A DNA stretch of 41,825 nt from assembly GCA_013290125.1 (NCBI GenBank), contig JABCYQ010000024.1, forward strand, positions 1 to 41,825, in the 5' to 3' direction. The stretch comes from Vulcanimicrobiota bacterium. GTDB taxonomy: Bacteria; Vulcanimicrobiota; Vulcanimicrobiia; Eremiobacterales; Eremiobacteraceae. The notes below the pieces were generated by a model. It ran no database searches. It had not been told where the DNA came from and worked only from the letters and a program-made list of their open reading frames with translations. Both the position numbers and the translations under genes were made by a program. Shown piece by piece: positions 39,801-41,825 of this stretch; the stretch's first letter is position 1, and the number at the start of each line of letters is the position of its first letter.

Positions 39801-40334
39801 GGCCGCGCGCGTCTCCAAGATGTCCTGCTGCGTCTCGACGATCAGCCCGTCCACGCCGCCTTCGAGCAGCGCTTCGGCTTGTTCGCGGTAGATCTCGAAC
39901 AGATCGGCGTACGACAACCGGGAGAGTGCCGGATCGTTGGCCGATGGCAGCATGCCGGTCGGGCCGAGCGATCCCACGACGAAGCGCGGCCGCGATGGAT
40001 CGCGCTTCGTGAACTCATCGGCCACTTCGCGGGCGATGCGCGCCGACGCGATGTTGTGTTCGCGCGTCAGATCGCCGAGCCCGTACTCGTCCAGCTTCAG
40101 GCGCGATGCCTGAAACGTGTTCGTCTCGAGCGCGTCGGCGCCGGCCTCTAGAAACGCGCGGTGCAGCCCGCTGATCACGTCTGGCTTCGTCAGGCTGAGA
40201 TGATCGTTGCAGCCTTCTTTGCCGCCGAAATCCGCGGCAGTAAGGTTCATCGCTTGCAGCGTGGCGCCCATCGAGCCGTCGAAGACGACGACGCGGTGCG
40301 TGAGGCCCTCTAAGAGCGGATTACGACGCGGCAT
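36831..40334 (-). CDS. metH: Cobalamin-dependent methionine synthase
   Basis: Transfers a methyl group from 5-methyltetrahydrofolate via cobalamin to homocysteine; 1167 residues (E. coli MetH 1227). Domains in order: homocysteine domain (~1-320; Zn cysteines in GLNCSTG and GGCCGSG), folate domain (~350-610; VGERLNAQGS), B12 cap (~640-720), B12 domain with GDVHDIGKN and the cobalt-ligating His744, and the SAM-binding reactivation domain (~900-1167; RYSWGYPACPD fits RxxxGY). The ATG at 40334 has GAGG 6-7 bases upstream and overlaps the acyl-CoA synthetase end by 14 bases. The final ~45 codons exist a second time at 35639-35761. In E. coli the last residues continue longer; here the protein ends SVLTASLP. 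Confidence 0.97.
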   Translation of the reverse strand: MPRRNPLLEGLTHRVVVFDGSMGATLQAMNLTAADFGGKEGCNDHLSLTKPDVISGLHRAFLEAGADALETNTFQASRLKLDEYGLGDLTREHNIASARIAREVADEFTKRDPSRPRFVVGSLGPTGMLPSANDPALSRLSYADLFEIYREQAEALLEGGVDGLIVETQQDILETRAAITACSRAAQAHADATGGARAAIIASVSLDTQGRMLLGTDIAAVCAILEALPCDVAGLNCSTGPEYMRDAMRYLAQHSSKYVSCIPNAGIPRNEGGLAIYPLEPEGMRDHLESFVADYGVNIIGGCCGSGPEHIRLLAIAAKGKTPRVPKPKPDQEVASAMTALPLAQEPRPLIVGERLNAQGSRKVKRLILADDYDALVEVAREQVSGGAHALDVCMALTEREGEDTTMAEIVKRLELSVEAPLMIDSTEAKVVRRALETNPGRAIINSVNLENGRSRIDDILPLALEHGAAVVALTIEKSVGMAKTPAAKVEVAQMIEAICCGEYGLPRGRLIFDVLTFTLATGQPEYIDAGANTIEGIRAVKTALPGVLTVLGVSNISFGLNPAARAVINSVFLYHCVAAGLDLAIVNPKDITPYALIMGDERELAEDLIFNRRPDALQRVISRYEGVSAATATDGQAEADDAELPVTERIHRRILHRKKEGIEALLDEALRDQSAVDLLNGCLLGAMKDVGDRFGAGELILPFVLQSAEVMKKAVSYLEQFLEKNDSYTKGIVVLATVFGDVHDIGKNLVNTILSNNGYTVHDLGKQVPLHAIIEKAVEVKADAIGLSALLVSTSKQMPLCLQELHREGHEFPVIVGGAAINRAYVQRIGFVDPETYFRPGVFYAKDAFEGLALMDTLQDPSRREGLRTRVETEARDALARRAARTVPAAADVPARSAVAKDAPIPKPPFWGARELRDIKVPEVFRTLDVRSLYRLQWGAKSAKGDAWRSLLHEEFRPRFERMKTEAIETGWLAPQAVFGFFPAASDGDDLVLFQPSDPAIELTRFAFPRQPAMPRLCISDYFASVDEERRDVVALQAVTVGAEATARYTRLQQAGEYAEALYVHGLAVEAAEGLAELVHRHIRRELGIPAGQGKRYSWGYPACPDIEEHRKFFAIMPCDVIGMTITEAFQLVPEQSTVALVVHHPEATYFSALGAGESVLTASLP

Positions 40335-41825
40335 CGATCGCCTCGAGCGACGCTGGATTTTCGAGCGCCGAGAGATCGCCGAGCGCATCGCTCTTCAAGT
40401 AGCGAGCGCGCGCGACGCGGCGCATCATCTTGCCGTTGCGCGTGTGGGGCAGATCGCTTACGAATTTCACTGCTTTGGGCGCAAGCGCTTTGCCCAAACT
40501 CCGCGCGCACGCGCCGACGAGTGCGGCCCGCAATGCTTCGTCTGCCTTCGCGCCCGGCCGCAGAACGACCAGACAAACGACGACTTCGCCTTTCACCGGA
40601 TCGGGCACCGCCACTGCCGCTGCTTCCTTCACCGCTGCGTGCGCGACGAGGGCGCTCTCGTACTCGGCCGGTCCGACGCGCTTGCCCGCGACATTGATCG
40701 TGTCATCCGAGCGGCCGTGGATGAACCAGTAGCCGTGATCGTCGACGCTGCACCAGTCGCCGTGCAACCAGACGCCTGGGATCCGCGACCAGTACGTCTG
40801 TAGATAGCGTTGATCGTCGTGCCAGAACGACTGGGTCATGCCGGGCCAAGGCTGGCGGATGCACAGTTCGCCGACTTGCCCGCGCAGCGAAACTCCATGC
40901 TCGTCCACGACATCAGCGTCCATACCCGGCACCGGGCCATGAAATGCGCACGGCACGAGCGGCTGCGTGGGAAAGCAGCCCAAGATCCCACCGCTGATCT
41001 CCGTGCCGCCTGAGTAGTTGATGATCGGGCAGCGGTCCGCGCCTACGTGGTGCGCGAACCAGCGGTACGGTTCTGGATTCCATGCTTCGCCGCTGGACGC
41101 GAGAATGCGCAGGCTCGAGAGATCGTGTTTGTGCGGATGTTCGTCGCCGTGTGCCATCAGCGCGCGGATCGCAGTCGGCGCGATGCCGAGATGCGTGACA
41201 CGGTGCCGCGCGACGACTTGCCAGAGACGGTCGGGGCTCGGGTAGTCGGGCGTGCCGTCGAACAGCACGACTGTGGCGCCTAACCCGAGCGCGCCGAGCA
41301 CGAGAAAGGGCCCCATCATCCAGCCCATGTCGGTGAACCAGAGCATGCGATCGCGGGGTTTGACGTCGAAGCAAAGATACTGGTCGATCTGCACCTTGAC
41401 CGGGAAGCCGGCGTGTCCGTGCACCGCGCCCTTGGGTTTGCCGGTGGAGCCGGACGTGTAGAGCAAAAGATATGGATCATCCGCCGCGGTTCGCTCAGCC
41501 TCGATGAAGCTCGGTTGGCCGCTGACGAGCGTCGTCCAATCGTGGATTTTGAAACTGATCGTTCTCTCGCTCGCCATCCCGAAGGGGCCGACGCCAGTCG
41601 GCCCATCTTCGTCGAATACGACGACGTGTTCTATGGTTGAAACTTCGCTTGCTGCCTCGATCGCAGTATCGAGCATGGGAACGGCTTTTCCGCGGCGCGA
41701 TGCCGTGCGCACGGTCAGCAACGCTTTCGCTTCGGCGTCGGCGAGCCGCGCCACGAGCGCCGGTGCGGCATACCCCGAGAACGCCGGCACCGCGATCGCA
41801 CCGATACGGCCAATCGCCAACAGCG
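40321..41825 (-). CDS. Acetyl-CoA synthetase-like acyl-CoA ligase (5' part outside window)
   Basis: AMP-forming ligase, ~501 visible codons, with the N-terminus beyond the window. The ATP loop YTSGSTGKPKG is followed by DMGWMMGP, the acetyl/propionyl-CoA synthetase-like NYSGGTEISGGILGC, HGDWCSVDDHGYWFIHGRSDDTINVAGKRVGP and the catalytic Lys in LPHTRNGKMMRR, so all active-site parts are present. A family A repeat lies in frame about 30 codons before the ATP loop and encodes DGPTGVGPFG in a stretch that is variable between family members. The gene overlaps metH by 14 bases, so both are probably one transcript. Confidence 0.93.
   Translation of the reverse strand, partial: LLAIGRIGAIAVPAFSGYAAPALVARLADAEAKALLTVRTASRRGKAVPMLDTAIEAASEVSTIEHVVVFDEDGPTGVGPFGMASERTISFKIHDWTTLVSGQPSFIEAERTAADDPYLLLYTSGSTGKPKGAVHGHAGFPVKVQIDQYLCFDVKPRDRMLWFTDMGWMMGPFLVLGALGLGATVVLFDGTPDYPSPDRLWQVVARHRVTHLGIAPTAIRALMAHGDEHPHKHDLSSLRILASSGEAWNPEPYRWFAHHVGADRCPIINYSGGTEISGGILGCFPTQPLVPCAFHGPVPGMDADVVDEHGVSLRGQVGELCIRQPWPGMTQSFWHDDQRYLQTYWSRIPGVWLHGDWCSVDDHGYWFIHGRSDDTINVAGKRVGPAEYESALVAHAAVKEAAAVAVPDPVKGEVVVCLVVLRPGAKADEALRAALVGACARSLGKALAPKAVKFVSDLPHTRNGKMMRRVARARYLKSDALGDLSALENPASLEAIDAAS
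41581..41604. repeat. Family A hairpin inside a coding sequence
   Basis: GAAGGGGCCGAC-GCCA-GTCGGCCC (short-centre variant) lies wholly within the acyl-CoA synthetase gene and keeps its reading frame: 24 bases, eight codons, no stop in the frame used. Confidence 0.88.

Overview
The window is a GC-rich, gene-dense bacterial chromosome segment. It encodes a TonB-dependent receptor, a TolC-type outer-membrane channel and outer-membrane-style lipoproteins, so the cell is a diderm. It also carries RNase J, a CIRCE heat-shock operator and an HspR-like regulator, which together are not the usual set of a Proteobacterium. I infer a deep-branching diderm such as Candidatus Eremiobacterota (WPS-2) or a relative; this rests on gene content and repeat style, not on a search. 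No tRNA, rRNA, CRISPR array, transposase or phage gene was seen.

Layout. (1) 1-11079, minus strand: a small exported hypothetical, RNase J, an orphan DppC-type permease coupled to it, a giant alpha-2-macroglobulin-like protein without a thioester, and the N-terminal part of FtsK. (2) 11232-20637, plus strand: a ten-gene, almost gapless operon behind a perfect consensus promoter and a palindromic operator. It encodes a YtrA-type GntR repressor, a slipin/SPFH membrane protein, an exported hypothetical, a Yip1 protein, a TolC channel, an HlyD/MacA adaptor, a DUF1648 membrane protein, two MacB-type permeases and their ATPase. It looks like a complete, self-regulated tripartite efflux and envelope-defence system. 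(3) 20752-25084, minus strand: a TonB-dependent receptor and a lipoprotein, convergent with the efflux operon. (4) 25223-30535, plus strand: a heat-shock cluster htrA-dnaK-grpE-dnaJ-hspR. A CIRCE operator sits on the htrA promoter and an HspR-like gene closes the cluster. (5) 30730-35080: patatin, a methyltransferase coupled to a shortened acyl-CoA ligase, and an acyl-CoA dehydrogenase. (6) 35183-41825, minus strand: an acyl-CoA synthetase (cut by the window end), cobalamin-dependent methionine synthase metH, a Xre-RES toxin-antitoxin pair, a leftover metH 3' end, and a small damaged secreted-protein gene.

Two interspersed hairpin families run through the gene borders: family A (core GGGGCCGAC-N4/5-GTCGGCCC, often as an inverted pair) and family B (core GGGCRAGC-ATC-GCTYGCCC flanked by GTAGTA/TACTAC). 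One family A copy lies in frame inside the acyl-CoA synthetase gene, and another supplies the stop codon of the hspR-like gene.

The most unusual observations are: the toxin-antitoxin pair sitting between an intact metH and a diverged second copy of the metH 3' end, which suggests insertion with replacement of the host gene's tail; the ten-gene autoregulated efflux operon; and the joint presence of CIRCE and HspR signals on one chaperone cluster.
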